In this document: in pieces, positions 39,737-40,461 of the stretch | How the letters are laid out: every line of letters begins with the position of its first letter | Position numbering within the stretch: position 1 is the first letter of the stretch | NCBI GenBank assembly: GCA_024742395.1 | Contig: JANSYO010000041.1 | Location: 1 to 40,461, forward strand | Reading direction: 5' to 3' | Source: Cytophagales bacterium | GTDB taxonomy: Bacteria > Bacteroidota > Bacteroidia > Cytophagales > Spirosomataceae | Length of the DNA: 40,461 nt | The notes under the pieces: model-generated | The model's database searches: none | Told to the model about the DNA's origin: nothing | What the model saw: only the letters and a program-made list of their open reading frames with translations | Position numbers and translations under genes: made by a program

Positions 39737-40461
39737 ATGGATTTAGTAGTTATTGGGAGCTCCAACATGGATGTAGTCATTAAACTCCCGAAGATTCCTG
39801 TGGCAGGGGAGACGGTTTTAGGCGGTAAGTCTGAGATGATTTTCGGAGGTAAAGGGGCAAATCAGGCGGTAGCCGCAGCCCGTGCCAGTGGTAATGTTCT
39901 GTTTATTACAAAACTGGGACAAGATGCTTTTGGAAAGGAAATGAAGGAGCACTTTTTGCAAGAAAGTTTGCCTGCTAAAGGTATACTGTCAGACGAAAAA
40001 GAAGTGACGGGTATTGCCCAGATTTTTGTAGAAGAATCAGGTGAAAATTGTATTGCTGTAGCCCCGGGAGCCAATGGTAATCTCGGAATAAAGGATGTCG
40101 AACCCTTTATTGAAGAAATTGCTACGGCCAAAATAGTTTTAATGCAATTAGAAATTCCTCTTTCTACGGTAGAGTATGTTGTAAATAAAGTTGCTCATAA
40201 AGGAGTGAAAGTTATTCTTAACCCTGCACCTGCTCAAAAATTACCTGAAGAGCTCCTGTCTAAATTATGGATGATTACACCAAATGAAACGGAAGCGGAG
40301 TTATTGACAGGCATTAAAGTTGGCGACCAGGATTCCGCGGTGAGTGCCGGCGAATCTCTTCTGGCAATGGGTGTAGAGAATGCACTCATTACCCTTGGAG
40401 AAAATGGGAGTTTGCTCGTTAATAAATCTGGAAGTGAGCATTTCAGTACTCCGAAGGTTAA
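39737..40461 (+). CDS. rbsK: Ribokinase (PfkB family), 3' end outside window
   Basis: The first 241 residues of a PfkB carbohydrate kinase. MDLVVIGSSNMDVVIKLP, then GETVLGGKSEMIFGGKGANQAVAAARA (PfkB signature 1, substrate loop) and VILNPAPAQKLPEELLSKLWMITPNETEAELLTG are the ribokinase-type blocks. The catalytic GAGD motif should lie just beyond the window end. It phosphorylates ribose to ribose 5-phosphate using ATP. It starts one base after the permease stop. Confidence 0.92.
   Translation, partial: MDLVVIGSSNMDVVIKLPKIPVAGETVLGGKSEMIFGGKGANQAVAAARASGNVLFITKLGQDAFGKEMKEHFLQESLPAKGILSDEKEVTGIAQIFVEESGENCIAVAPGANGNLGIKDVEPFIEEIATAKIVLMQLEIPLSTVEYVVNKVAHKGVKVILNPAPAQKLPEELLSKLWMITPNETEAELLTGIKVGDQDSAVSAGESLLAMGVENALITLGENGSLLVNKSGSEHFSTPKV

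Noticed and set aside
1-40461. CRISPR arrays, tRNA or rRNA genes, phage or insertion-sequence genes
   Set aside because: None seen by reading both strands; the tail-fibre-like protein has a signal peptide and no neighbouring phage genes.

Overview
The window reads as a chromosomal segment of a Bacteroidota bacterium, most likely order Cytophagales. The evidence is the AT-rich sequence, the TAnnTTTG type -7 promoter boxes, the weak ribosome binding sites, a type IX secretion (T9SS) C-terminal sorting domain, '3-coathanger stack' domains, a Y_Y_Y-domain histidine kinase, and the family content (three-gene pnt transhydrogenase, MenA, secreted DPP IV). I cannot name the genus from sequence alone. 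I see no tRNA, rRNA, transposase, integrase or CRISPR array.

Layout. 1-11.9 kb: 5' part of a secreted dipeptidyl peptidase IV (-), the pntAA-pntAB-pntB transhydrogenase operon (+) with a terminator, a membrane-anchored glutathione peroxidase, a 1,079-residue T9SS cargo protein (-), MenA (menaquinone synthesis), and a two-gene operon of a secreted TPR protein and a secreted glycine-rich protein. 12.0-18.6 kb: a complete Anbu locus, i.e. a transglutaminase-DUF2126 protein (+) facing a three-gene operon (-) of circularly permuted ATP-grasp, alpha-E and the proteasome-like peptidase Anbu; the two transcripts meet in a 13-bp perfect hairpin that contains both stop codons. 18.7-24.6 kb: an S24/LexA-like XRE regulator with an apparent autoregulatory operator, a zinc-less MDR oxidoreductase, a PhyH-type oxygenase, dnaX with an A9 slippery site that joins gamma to a tau extension by -1 frameshift, and a secreted sialidase.

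24.6-38.3 kb is an accessory, secretome-rich region: a tail-fibre-like secreted protein, an M12-type zincin metalloprotease, a Cys-rich small lipoprotein, a papain-like secreted cysteine protease with a small partner, and a 3-coathanger protein. Mixed in are two tail-less ssb genes with identical protein cores inside a duplicated ~570-bp block, recQ, and a HisKA_3 kinase/NarL-type regulator pair. 38.7 kb to the end: a sugar/DMT-type permease and ribokinase (truncated by the window).

How parts may work together. The most notable unreported-looking signal is an 18-bp inverted repeat (ATCCCTA-ATNN-TAGGGA[T/G]) present four times, each in an intergenic region upstream of a minus-strand gene: the tail-fibre-like protein, the metalloprotease, the Cys-rich lipoprotein and the response regulator itself. 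In all four it sits at exactly the same distance from a -7-like box, placing its centre near -42. I infer a local two-component regulon controlling secreted proteins, with positive autoregulation. Other highlights are the dnaX recoding site, the compact Anbu module with its shared terminator, and the ssb duplication.
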